Source: Amia ocellicauda
Lineage: Eukaryota; Chordata; Actinopteri; Amiiformes; Amiidae
Assembly (NCBI RefSeq): GCF_036373705.1
Contig: NC_089856.1
Coordinates: 14,228,501-14,292,500, forward strand
Direction of reading: 5' to 3'
Length of the DNA stretch: 64,000 bases
A model generated the notes under the pieces. The model was not told the DNA's origin, made no database searches, and was given only the letters and a program-made list of their open reading frames with translations. The stretch's first letter is position 1. Every line of letters starts with the position of its first letter. Made by a program: the position numbers and the translations under genes. This document shows, piece after piece, positions 11,382 to 23,948 of the stretch.

Positions 11382-12850
11382 ACAAGGAGTATAGGAATCC
11401 TTATACAGTTGGAAGAAAGAATCATCACAAAACTGTTAATAATAAAGAAGAAATCAAAAAACAAGAAAAACATGTTTAGATTTGAGTTGGTAGCCATGCG
11501 ATAAGACCATTGTTTTTCCATTATTATTTTTTTTTAAAGCCATTTACAACCATTTGAGAAAAATGCATCACTGAGGGTTGATATACATACCACAGCACTG
11601 TCCAGTCTGCACACATCCTACAGTGCTGATTTTTCTTCTGTTCTGTTGTGCATGGACTGTTCACTGAGTCTTTATGCTGTTGTGAGGTTTAGTCATTTAT
11701 TAAATTAAAAAAAAAAAAAACACCCAAAATAAATCAAATCAGAACTGGCAGTGGTGAGAAATGTGCAAAGAGGTTTGAACCTGAATAAAGTAATAAACTT
11801 TTTTTTAATTATTATTTTTTAATGTTTTGTGGAGATCAGTGAGGCTCTGTATTCATTGAAATGTCAGTGGCCTTTGCTGATCAACAAACCAAATGCAAGC
11901 TAAACAGTGAAGAATTACACCTCTTTTCTTTTCTACTTCAATAAAGTTGTCCTGCCCCCCCTTCAGTCAGTGGTGTTTGTGGGGTGATCTGCAGAACCTC
12001 TGTCCATTCTTTTGATGTAATGAGTCTTAGCTGAAGTATAAGAGAAAACAGTTTTCTTAAATGTGTTTTACAGTTGCAGGTAATGTTCATAAACATTTGT
12101 TAGTATCATAAAATACAGCATTTTAAATACTGGGGCTGTAGTTTTATTTTCCGCTCTGCTTTGTTCTTAAGGGTGCCTGGTTTTCATACTTAATCTGTTT
12201 GTGCCAGTGTGGTGGTTTTTAATTTTGTTTGTTTTGTTTTTGGTGGGGGTTGTTTTTCTTCCACAATCCCCATTCTCCCCCTTGTTTTTAGTATTCAGTT
12301 TAAGTTTTGCTGCTTTAAAAACTGTACACGTTCCAGACGTCACTTTAACATGTCCAGTATATATGATATCTACTCCACAGAGTAACAAAGCTGTTTGTGG
12401 TGATTCGCTCCCATTCATTGTTTTATACGGCATTGAGAAGCAGGAATTGGGACATTGTGGATTTCTTTCTTCCATATGTAAGCGAAAATTACAAACAAAA
12501 AATACATGTCCAGATAAGGTGCAGCACAAAGAAGCCTGTGCATTTGGTGCTTGTTTAACCCTCCCTCCACGCCAAGTGGAGACGCCAAGGGTTCCAGCTG
12601 TGCGTTTTGTTGCTTCTCAGTCGGAAACGGAAGAAAAAAAGCGATTGTAGATGACCAAACTGTATTTGCACTGTCAGAATACAAATGCAAGAGTGAAGAA
12701 AAAAAAAAAAAAGATAATACACTATTCCTAGTATGTATGTCAACCTGTCAGCTGCCAGCAGGCTGAAAGTCTTCAGTTTATGTTGAATGCCGTGGGAAAT
12801 TTTTTTATTGTCTACATCTTTCTAATAAACTGTCTAAGACTCATATTTAA
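11382..12850 (+). other. ptges3 3' UTR with alternative polyadenylation signals
   Basis: The sequence after the stop has AATAAA at 11784, 11940 and 12824, plus AATAAA-like TAATAAAC at 11791. It is AT-rich and has no coding frame of note. The 11784/11940 pair would give a short UTR of about 0.5 kb and the 12824 signal a long one of about 1.5 kb. Use of each signal is inferred. Confidence 0.6.
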
Positions 12851-13017
12851 TTTCTGTATGTCTGTCTGCAGTTTCTCTGTGTACAGCTGGTGGAGATTCA
12901 TCTTTTTTTTGTTTTGCTGTTCAGCTGTGGCCTCCCTCTTTTTTTAGCTATGCTGGTTGTGTGATGCTCGATTGAAACTGCTATCTTATAAATGCATTGT
13001 GTGTGTGTGTGTGTATG

Positions 13018-13061
<44 letters not shown>

Positions 13062-14440
13062 ATTTATTTATCAAGTTTGACATATACAAACTGTATATAA
13101 GGAGATACCTATCACATCTTTGTCAGTCTTTTTTGCTGCTTTTTGCAAAATGTGCAATTTCTTAACCAATTATACCACCTGATGATCGCAGCCAAGTGTG
13201 CTAGATAGTATATACACACACTCACATTTTTCGTTCAAGAGCACACTGACTTGTTGGCCCCTGTCTACCTTTCGGTGGGTGCAGTGCTTACTGTGTGTAT
13301 AGTGGCACCTAGTGGGTAATATCTGCCCAGTTCCTTGTTTCACAGAGGAAGCAATGATGTAAGTTCCCAAAGCTTTCCATGTGAGAACAAGGGTCTGCCA
13401 TGAAGTTTAAATGTTCTTTCTCTGTCTCTTAAATCCCAGACTATAAAAATAAATAAATTGGGTTTCAAATTGAGTCACCTTGGTAGAGGGTGTTTTGTGT
13501 GTGTGTGTGAGTTGTCAGACACTGCAGGTGTCCTGTATGATTTTTCCTTCACGTTCACACACTGTTCCCTTCCAACATATCCCTTATATAAGCCCAGAGT
13601 GAGTGAGTGAGAGAGAGATGTAATCACTTATTTCAAAGAATAAAGTCAAACTGCTGAATAAACAACACTGAATTTTGTTGAAATCAGTCATGCAGGCTTT
13701 AGTGAGGCTTTTCACCCAACAGCCAGCACATTTTCATGGATGGGTGTCTGGTGGAAATGGACGGAGGGCAGCCCCAGAGATAGCTGTCTGTATGATGTCT
13801 CTCTCACAGCTGCTGCTGCAGAGATGCCAGTTACACCACACCCCTCCTGCTGATTGATGTTAGACGAACAGATGGACAGGAAGTTACCTGTACACACCCT
13901 GTGTACCAATGCAGGCTGACATCTTGGAAGCCATTGTTGTGGATTTAATATTATTATCAATAATAGTAGTAGGCTGACTTGAGCAATGAGCAGCAGTGAA
14001 GATATGTGAAGGTGTTTTTCTGGAATGTTTTTGTACTATTTCATAATAAAGGGACGGTTTAAAATCAAACATCAAAAATCAAACAATTACTTATTCATCG
14101 AAAATAGTGTTAAACGTAATATGTTAAACGGTTCAGCAGATTACAGCTTGTGAAAATAATCTATATATATTTATCTAGTGTTATTTTGAATTTATGTAAT
14201 AATTTGTCATTCCCATCAAATACAACAATGTTTGCGTATTGCTTGTTATTATTTGTGGGGGTGGTGGTTATATAATTTATTATGCTTGTAAATTCTAGAA
14301 TGCTTCCTGACACCAAGATAAAATTCCATTACGAGAGCGCTGTGTTCTAGTCGTCTTTGATTCGCCTTATTATTATTAATAACTATTATTAATTATGATT
14401 ATTAATATTATTATTCTGACTAATTAAATTGCTAGAAGCA
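12851..14440. other. ptges3-baz2a intergenic region
   Basis: This 1.6 kb spacer carries a TG/TA microsatellite at about 12998-13058 and an AT-rich stretch of ATTATT runs from about 14360 to 14420. I see no gene, and no atp5f1b coding sequence, which in mammals sits between these two genes (from memory). Confidence 0.6.
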
Positions 14441-14449
14441 GTGTCTCCC

Positions 14450-14713
14450 GTCCTCCTCTCCGGGATCAGGCTGGGGAGTGTGGGACGAGTACAGCACAAA
14501 TGAGTGACGTCACCGCACTGTCCCGGCGCCGCTCAACACCTGCTCGGGAATAAACAAGAGGCAAGGGGTCGGACGCCGCGGACGGGGCAAGAGAAAAACA
14601 CAGAGAGGAGAGAGGACCTTCATTCATTTACAGCAGCAACACTACTTTAAAAAAAAAAGAAAAGTATCGTTTTGATCAACCGTGTGGACGACCCAGTTGG
14701 ATCTGTTTTGAAG
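14450..14713 (+). promoter_or_regulatory. baz2a promoter and non-coding first exon
   Basis: A GC-rich segment contains a perfect palindromic CRE, TGACGTCA, at 14505-14512, followed by CCGGCGCCGC. The presumed 5' UTR exon ends GTTTTGAAG with donor GTAAGC at 14714. It would splice to the coding exon acceptor at 21590. The exact transcription start is unknown, and the link to the downstream exon is inferred from position and the good donor. Confidence 0.6.
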
Positions 14714-16639
14714 GTAAGCCTGTTTATTTTCATTTATTTTTTGCTCCTGTAATACCGCCGCACGCCTGCGTTTGGCGAGGCACCTCCTTATCTAATTTCC
14801 CAACGTTTTTTTCTTTTTTTAATTGAAATCCATTTTGTTTCGTTTCGTCCCCCTGTGTGTGTCCGGAGCTTCCTCTGCCGGCCCTGCGCCTGCGACAGCA
14901 TTTCCTGCTGCGTCCCCTGGCTGTCCGCTGGGTCCTAAAGACCACCACAAACCGGCTGCACACGGCGATATTTGTCATTCCTCGTCACTAGGCTGCGGGG
15001 GCACCTCACTCTAAGAAAGAGCAGCAACAGTATAAGATGTGTTGTTTTATACTTTGAGAGAAAAATTAGGAGAAAAAATAATATTTAGTGAATATATACA
15101 TATATAGAGATAATTATTAATAAAAACCCGCCTGCTGCCGTTAAGCTCTGTGATCCTGCAGTTCTGAGTAGAAGACGAAGCATGTCCCTAAAAACCAGCA
15201 GAAAGATGTCTAAACTGGACAAATTATTCAATCAGCTGTAGCTGTTTCAAGGTTTCCCCCCAGGTCTGAAGCAGGTGATGCTTGAAAAAGACTGTAAACC
15301 GGTCAGCCTGGCTGGACAGTGGGTTTGCCTCCAGGACTGGACATGAACAACATTAACCTCAAGTCCAGTCCAGTCCTGTCCAGTTTAGTGTAGTCCTGCC
15401 CACTCCAGTGCAGTGCAGTCCATTGTGGTAAAGGACAGCACAGTGCCCTACAGGGACTAGTTTTTAGTCCCACCTGAGTTCTCAGTGACTAAACGGAGAC
15501 ATTGAGCACTGTGCCCATGGTGTAAAGTGGCCGTTATACACACTCTGCCAGAGAAACGACCTCTCTCCTCTGTAGAAGACACGCTGTGGTGGTAGAGCAG
15601 CAAGACTGCCATGCACTGGTCCCCCAGCCAGATTGCACACCCCTATAGGGGCCTCCTGTAAAAGGGGGTGGAGGGAGACTTCCTCCTGCAGCTGCACAGT
15701 GATTGCATGGCTAAGGGGGTTAACCAAGATGAAAGGGCCCTGTTGGTGCAGCAATGGAGTCACTGACTGTCTGACAACAGAATCTCAGTTCACAGATCAA
15801 TGTCCTGCCACTCAGCCCTGCTCTGTGGCCCCTGCCACTGCTCAGCCTTGGTAGGTTATTGGTAGTCTAGCACTGCTTGGGCTGTAGGGATGTCCCTGCT
15901 GCAGCACGGGGAGCACAGTGGATGTACACACTTAGAAAGGCACATGACGCGAGAGGTATCTGTCTACACTGTCCTGGCTGGGGAATGTAACAGGGTACCT
16001 GCTTCCTCTCCTTCTGGGACCTCAGTTAAAATAAATTGAGTCATCATGGAATCGCCACAGCAGGATTGCATACAGCCTCTGGGGCAATTCTGCCTTGTCA
16101 GAGGCGCTGTCCATACTAAAGTTGACCATGTTTAAAGCCCAGCCTCGGGGTATGTCTGGAGAGGACAGGGCCATGTTCTATACTGAGGCCCACTGTGATT
16201 GGTTTGGCTCTCAGACCATCACTGGCACCAGTACAGTGCACAGACATTTGTGAGGACAGGGGCACAAGCAAAAAAAGGGCACCCTGTCCAGGGTGGGGAT
16301 GCTGCTGGGGGGGGGGGGGGGGGGGTTGGGGGTGAAGCTGCCAAAGTTGAGCTTTACCTGTGCACGTGCCTGACTGGCACAATAATTATCCATTAATCTA
16401 TGTGTTTATTTATCTGTCTGTCTGTCTGCCTGCAATATATATGGTACCACCTCCCTATAGCATTGTCTGTTTATTTACATATCACAATTTCCAGCTTGTG
16501 TTGCCTTATAGCTCAGAGTTAACATGTATTAAAAGTTTTTTTTTCCATTTATCTATCCGTGCTACCCCACTACTTCCAAGTGATAAATATTCTTGAAATC
16601 TGTAGAAAATGTATTACAAATAAAAACTGAAATAGCTTG

Positions 16640-17866
16640 GTTGGATAAGTGTCCACCCACCTATAATAGTAAACCTACATTAGCTAAGATGTAAGCAAGC
16701 ATCTTCAAAATCACACATGATATGATTAAGTGGCCTCCACATGTTAAAGTGTATCAATTCAGCAGTTCCTGTAGGTTCCCTCTGCTGGGTAGTGCAGTTC
16801 AAAACAAAGACTCAACCATGAGCACAGAAGACCTTTCAAAAGAACTCCAGGACACAGTTGTTGAAAGGCACAGATCAGGGGATGGGTTTAACAAAACATA
16901 TCAAAGGCCTTGAATATCCCTAGGAGCACAGTCAAGATGATTATTAAGAAGTGGAAGGTGAATGGCACCACCAAGAACTTGCCTAGATCCGGCTGTCCCT
17001 CCAGGATGCCCCAACAAGAAGGAGACTGATCAGAGAGGATACCAAGAGTCCAGGAAGCCATATCTCAATCAAGCCCAGGAGATTGAAACACTCAGGAGTT
17101 TCCATAGCCGTGTGCCAAAAAGTTTTGTGGTCTGATGAAATTGAACTTTTTGGTCTGAATGCAAAGCATTCTGTTTGGTGCAAACCCAACACAGTGCATC
17201 ACCCAAAGAACAACATCCCTACTGGGTGGCAGCATCATGTTATGGGGATGTTTCTTATCAGCAGGGACTGGGGCACAGGATAGAAGGGAAAATGAATGGA
17301 GCAAAGTACAGAAAAGTATTTGAGAAAAATGTGCTGCCTTCTGCAAGAAAGCTGAAACTGGGCTGGAAGTTCACTTTCCAGCATGACAACGACACTTAGC
17401 ATACAGTCAACACTACACTGGAGTTTCTAAGGAACAAATAGGCAAATGTTTGAAACCAAATCAAATATTTATGGCATGATTTGAAGATTTCTCTCCATCA
17501 TTGCTCCCCAAGGAACTTGACAGAGCTTGAATAGCTTTGTAAACAAGAATGGTAACATATTGCCAAATTTAGGTGTGCAAAATTGGTAGAGACCTATCCC
17601 AACAGACTCAGAGCTGTAACTGCTGCCAAAAATGTTTCCACTAAATATGAACTCAGGGATGTGAAGACCTATCCAATTATGATATTTCAGTTCTGTATTT
17701 TAAATTTGTTTTCACAATTAAAACATTATTCCCTTAATAGTGTGGAATAGGTTGTGTAGATAAGTGGAAAACAAATCCTAATTTAAATGCATGAAACTCT
17801 CAGGCATAGACACAACAAAATAAAAAAAGTTCAAGGGGGTGTTGACTTTCTGTAGGCACTGTAAAT
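16640..17866 (+). mobile_element. Decayed Tc1-like transposon (second family)
   Basis: Transposase pieces on + appear in several frames. They include LSKELQDTVVERHRSG, a VKMIIKKWKVNGTTKNLPRS-like helix-turn-helix and linker, LWSDEIELFGLNAKHSVWCK with the first catalytic Asp, and EGKMNGAKYRKVFEKNVLPS then KLGWKFTFQHDND with the second Asp. A degraded ETYPNRLRAVTAAK end follows. The right end keeps GTTGACTTTCTGTAGGCACT near 17865; the left end (GGTTGGATAAGTGTCCACCC) is eroded. Many stops and frameshifts make it inactive. It is a different family from the copies at 3609 and 59694. Confidence 0.75.
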
Positions 17867-18375
17867 ACAATGTTATATGTGTCGTCAGTGTGCATTTTTT
17901 TTTACGATTTTCGTACAATATTGTCCATTTAGGTTAAAACGCAAAGGAAACGGTACGGTTGTGTTTTGAGAGACACACATGAAGATTATAATCGCTTTCT
18001 GAAGTGGGGTTGTATTGTGGATTACACCGCAGGCAGAGTACAAACACACACACACATGCAGCGTGACTGCGGCGGCGCTAAGACCTGGGGGTTGGCTGTG
18101 CCTCCCGCAGTGTGTAAAGCACCATTCACTTCCTCTGTGGCTTCAGTTTCTTTCTTTTTCAATGATCATGGCTGCACTCAAACACACCAGCCATGTTTGC
18201 TCATTTGAGAGCTAAAGGTTAGCAATTACATGTTTGTTTTCCCCGTCTCCGCCACGCTCTGCAACTGTACCACACTTCCCACGGAGGCCCGAAGGCGCCG
18301 GTGCCTTCAGCGAGAAGACAGTATAAGGTCGGGATGTATTTTTAATGTCATTTTCGGGCGTGCAAACTTTTGGGA

Positions 18376-18377
<2 letters not shown>

Positions 18378-18409
<32 letters not shown>

Positions 18410-18465
18410 TATGTATGAGAGAGAGAGAGCGAGTGTGAGTGAGTGAGTGAGTGAGTGAGAGTGTG
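18378..18465. repeat. TG, GA and GAGT microsatellites
   Basis: Adjacent simple repeats: about 13 TG units, then GA units, then GAGT units, inside baz2a intron 1. Confidence 0.9.
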
Positions 18466-21400
18466 TGTGTGGATGTATAGTTGATGCTGCTGCTGGAAAA
18501 TGTCTCCAGTGTGCGAACAACGCAAACAATGTGAGTTTATTTCACACCAGAGACGGAATCACTCCTCCTCGGAAATAAAAACGGCATCTTTAGGCCGGTG
18601 CTACCGAGGCAGCAGGGGGTGGGATTCGCTTCCCGTTTTATTTACCTTTAAACGCCGAAGGGGAAATGGAAATTGCGGTGGAAAAGTTTTGGGTTTCCTC
18701 ACGGTTTTCAGAGAACCGAGTCGTGTTGTTGCAGCCGAGATTATTCTTTCCAGTCCCGAAAGTTTGAGAGTGATCTGAACCCCCTGGCCGCGGTGGTGTC
18801 GCTGTCTTAATGAGAGGAGGCCTGGTTGTTGTGAGAGGCCTGTATTGTTTCAGAGGACTGATGGACGGGCTGGATCGGTGAGCTTCGCCCTTTACAACGG
18901 CTTGTCCCGTTGCTGGATTGTGTGCTTGTGTTGCTGGATTGTGTTGTTGTGTGTGAGGGGGGGTTTAAAGTCCAGTATCCATTATTGGGAACTGTAACCC
19001 TGTGAGAGAAAAGGCCCCGGAGTCGGATCGACATGTTTCTGATTCGGATCCATTTCCCCACCACGCGCTGTTGTTGTTTTGTTCTCTTTTCGTCTTGTTT
19101 TCTTTTCTTTCCCCCAAGTTTTTCATCGGAGATCTCTCTCTGCAGGCGTGTGCTTTGTGGAAATGCAGACTTTGCTAGATCACCCGTGAACGTGTGCTGT
19201 TTTGGTTTAAACCCCGGACTTCGGGCATTTATTTTGTGTGGGAATATCTTATTCCCGTAAACTTAACGTGTTTACAGAGGCGGCCAAGCCATGGCGTTTT
19301 AACTCCGTATCTAGAAGGGACATTTGGGGACGGGGGGGTAGGGATAAAATAAGTTTACTTTCGTTTACAAGAGTCTGTTGTGAAATATAAATCCAAAGCG
19401 ATATATATGCAGGCGGTGTGTGTACATGAATGTGCATCTTAAATTTAAAGGGGTCTTGTTTTCTGAGCGCATGGTCACGTGCAGTTCTCCACACCATAAT
19501 TCTCCAAATCAACCTCGCGACAAAAATAAAACCTAAATGCAAACAAATATGGAGGGTTTGGAAAAATGAGAACTTAAAATGTATTCGCTCTGTGGGTACC
19601 TCATAGTATGTAAATTGTATTTATTTTATGCGGATGTTTTTAATATACAGTCATCCCCAATCGTTTTATTTTTGGTCCCCATATTGTTGACTAATTGCAG
19701 ACCCCGTTGATGTTGTATTGTTGTCTGGCTCACGACACTGAATTTTGCGTTATTAACGGTGGGTGGGTAGGGAGTTGTGTAGCTGGATGCCTGGAGAACA
19801 GCTCCCCCGCTCGCCATCTCTGTCGGCTACTGCGACATTTTAACTGGAGTCGTGGAAGTGCGTGTTTTTGTGATGTCGTTCTGTGCTGTGATAGTGACCC
19901 GGCCCGCAGATGACCACGCCTGTCCTCCACACTGGCCAATGCTCGCGGCTCGGTGCGCTACAGTAAAGGATACCAAAACGGAGAGGAGGACATGCAACGA
20001 AAACATGAGGAGCATCTGCTCGGTTATATATATATATTTAGCGACAAGGAAATTATATGTATTTTTTAGCACAAGTTTGAATATATATATAAATTATACT
20101 CTTTATTTTGCAGTACATTTCAAAAGGCAAAACAAAAGCATTTGAATTATATTATTGCTTCTCTACCCCCCCACCCCGTTGCATTTTTATAAATGATTGG
20201 CATTTTGTTGTAGTTGTGCTCAGTTGCAAATCCCGTGGGTGATTCTTGAAGAGCCAGTGAAGCAAAAGCAGAAGCGCCTGCAATTCGGGAGGGAACCGAG
20301 ACTCGCCGTGTCCCGGCGCTGTGGTCCGGTTCGGCGTCAGCGAGCTGCAGGGGCGGCTGTGCGCAGTGTGGAGGCCACGGAAAACCAAACGTGTTTATTT
20401 ATCTTCGCTCAGCATTTCTGTGTATGCAAATGAATGCCACAAAAATAGTTAACGGGGTAATGTCCAGCACAATGCACTCCCACACGGCTGCTGCTCCCAG
20501 TACTGTCATAGAGCAGACTGCTATGTGCTAGGCAGCCTCTCTGCAGTGACCCCTAACCCACACGCTCTCGTATTGCGGCTTGTATATGGAAGGTGAGAAG
20601 CACAGAGGATCTCGCCATACCTGCTCCCGGGAGCCTGAAGGGTTAAGCTCAGAGCTGAGATAGCTAATGGGGTCTGTTGGCCATGGCAGGGTCTAGACTG
20701 GCAGTGTCCTAAAGAACTGGGGGCTCATACCCAGGTGCTGGAGGGGCAGCAGTGTCTGCAGTCCTAGGGGCAGCATGCTCTGTTACTTATACTCCCAAAG
20801 CTTAATTCATTTGGTATCAAATTGTATGAATTAGACATTCATTCAAAGGTCTCTTACAGGTGGCGGCTTTACTGGTACTGTACATTCATTGTCCGTAACA
20901 CAATCTGCAGGCCTGCTTTTCAGCCATTCAATAAGCTGGTCAGTCATCGGGAGTCAGGTTTGTTGGCACAAAAGCAGCCAGAAGCTGCTGTGGCCCTCTT
21001 GTCAGCCTGCCTGGTGTGGCTGCTGTAGTTCCATGTGACCCTGCACTGCATGGTACTGCACTGCATGGTACAACACTGTGTGCAAACCACCACAAATGTA
21101 AAATGTTTCACATGTTCGCATGTTTGGATTTCACCAGCTGTTCGATCCTGAGCAGCTGCTCTCAGATCAGGATGAAATACGTGTGCAACTAAAATCCCAA
21201 ACTTTTTAGTAACTGAGGAAATGCATTCTGTTCTCCTCAGGTGTGCACCCATGTTGATGCTCCCCTTGTTTATTATTAAACGTAGCATTTTTAAATTGAT
21301 TGCATGGGTGAGGATTTATAAATATAAATTGATTTGGGTTGTTATACTTGTATGTCGTGTAGAGGTGGGATGGAGAGTCAGAGTCTCAATTCATGCTCGT

Positions 21401-21593
21401 CAGATCCTGTACCTCTAACTGAACTTGCTCCAACCTGCCTATAAATAAACAGAGGTGCCATTTCATCCCCCCCACTTGCTTGTGCATTACAGTGGCACAC
21501 AGACACATTCAAATAAATGAAGCTCGAGGCGCATCGTCCCTGTCCCGCGAATTCCCCACTCACCCGAATTAATCCCTGTTTCTATTGCAGAGA

Positions 21594-23908
21594 ATGGATG
21601 CCAATAACCATTTCAATTTTGGAGGCCACCCCAGCGTGCCGGCCGGCTCCGGGCTGAAGCTCTCCACCACGGACTCTCTCTACACTAACGGGTCCTCCCT
21701 CGGCTTCCCCCAGCAGGGGAAAAGTGAGTCCCGTCCCCCCCATTCTGCATCTGTCCATTCTGCCTACTGTCAAGACACTTGGGTATAGTTTGTTAGTTTC
21801 TGTTGTGAACTTGGTCACTCTTTTAGAATGGGATTGGCTGTGCTGCTGCAGAGTCACTGACTGCTCTTGTAACATGATACATGTATGATGGCTCTATCTG
21901 TGTAGCAGTGCCCACGCTGAGACAGATGCCGAGCTTTAGTAATGCAGCAATAGCAGAGCTCTCGCAGGCAGAGAGGTTAGTGGGATGGAGGAGGAAGCCC
22001 AGGAGAAGGGAGGGGGAAGGAAGCAGCATTGTGAAAGCCCTTCCTCACAGGCAGCTGCGTTATCACTGGAGTGTCTCGGCATTGCACTGCGCGCTTCTCA
22101 CAAGCTGTGCAGTTGCTCCAGCCCTGCTTGTGTGTGTGTGCAGATAACACCTCGCTGCATCAAATTATTGCCTGTGATATTTTTAATTATACAAGATCTC
22201 TTGGGGGCAGAAAAAGTTTACATCAGTCCTTTCTGATGTGTATATATCTATCAATATTTCTATATATAGATTTCTATATTAGGTCTGTCCTGAATGGTCG
22301 TTTGTTACCTTCGAAGGTTCGTTGTTGCTAATTTGCATAATATACAGATGACTTCACAATATGTAGTAGTTTATACATTTAATCCAACTTTTTTCTAAAA
22401 CCTGTAATTCATATAAATAAAATGCAACATCCCCTTGTAAGTGTTATTTTTACAAGCACACTGTTTATGGACAGGTATTTGTTTTTCATTGCTCACCTCC
22501 CAGTGAGCCCTTTACTCATATGTCCAATTATTGGAACTGACTTAAGGTAATTTTCTATATTTAGAAGTTAAAAAATAGTGAGAGAAATAATACACAACAA
22601 TGCACAACATCATAATCAAACATTTTAGAGAAAAATAAAAAACAAAACATTTTGAGACTATGGCTTATATTCATCAAGGTTTTAACACCAATTTGCTGTT
22701 TCTGATGATTTTCCTAACATGAATAAAAGTACAAATAATTTTTTTTTTTGGTGGTGTGTGGTCTTCTGTGCATTTAGCAAATTAATACCAAACAGATGGT
22801 TTTTGAGACATTTTAAGTTTTCATGTATATTGTGCAACACTTTGCTGTCAGGATGGCAGAGTGGTCCACCTACATGTTGGTGGTTAGGGCTCTTTTTCAG
22901 AAGAAAAATTCAGTGTAAGCCTATATTTTGTTTTATACTTATCATACCATGGCATGTTTCTTAAATCTTTCACACTTGTACAGTAAGCATTAACTGCAGT
23001 TTAAAGTAACTCCTATGGTTTAAAGTAATGGTCTCCTCCTATGCCTGCTGACATGACCGTGGCAATTAAGGGGCTTTTTATGACTGTTTTGTACTTTGTT
23101 ATATCCAGCAACTTTTAAGTAATGGGAATTATACAAATCAAATGTTTTAATTTAGATAGGCTATGAGGGACATCACAAGTGTAATTCTCTTAACTTTAAA
23201 AAAAAAAAAAAAAAGAAACCCTCACATTTGGGAAAACGTCCGAAGTTCTGCTTACCGACTTTTTTCCCCAGTTTTTAAAACATCTGTCCCGCATAGCCCT
23301 GCTGAGGCATGTTGTAATTTCACTCTCTCTCCCTCTCCCTCAGATCTGAACGGTGACTTGAATGTGAACGGTATCACTACTGTAATCGGGACCAGTGCCT
23401 CTGGCTCCTCCGCCTACTCGATGATGAGCAACCACCACCACCACCACCAGCAGGGCAGCCTGGGCTTCGACTACCTGTGGGGACAGCCTCAATATGGACC
23501 AGCCATGGGTGCAGGCCCTGGCACTAACCTGCACCACAAGCAGGGTGCTGGCGGGGTGATGCAGCTGGCCCAACAACAGCAGCAGCAGCAACAACAACAA
23601 CAGCAGCAGCAGGCCCACTTCCAAGGGCATGGGCAATACCAGCTGAATGGGAGTGCGGCGGCGTCCCGGCAGGCTCCCGTCTCTGCACCCCCCAACGTCA
23701 CCCTCCGAGCCCCCCCTTACTGGAGTGGTAGCAGTCCCAGTCAGCAGCAGCAGCCAACACCGCAGCAGCAGGGAGGTTCCCAAATAGGCCTGAACTACAA
23801 CTCCCACAGCATGTTCACTGGATACCAGAGCCAGCTGCACACGCCCCTGGCCACCCCCCAGCACCTCTCGCACCAGCACACCCCCCAGCAGCCGCAGCAC
23901 CACCATCC

Positions 23909-23948
<40 letters not shown>

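Larger units (their letters stand above)
14714..21590 (+). other. baz2a intron 1 (6.9 kb)
   Basis: Contents in order: GTCCA-type short repeats near 15355-15425, a G-run at 16310-16325, a Tc1 relic at about 16640-17866, TG/GA/GAGT microsatellites at 18378-18465, and G+C-richer stretches near 18240-18800, 19800-19970 and 20230-20380. The last group could hide alternative first exons, but no coding exon is supportable. Confidence 0.5.
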
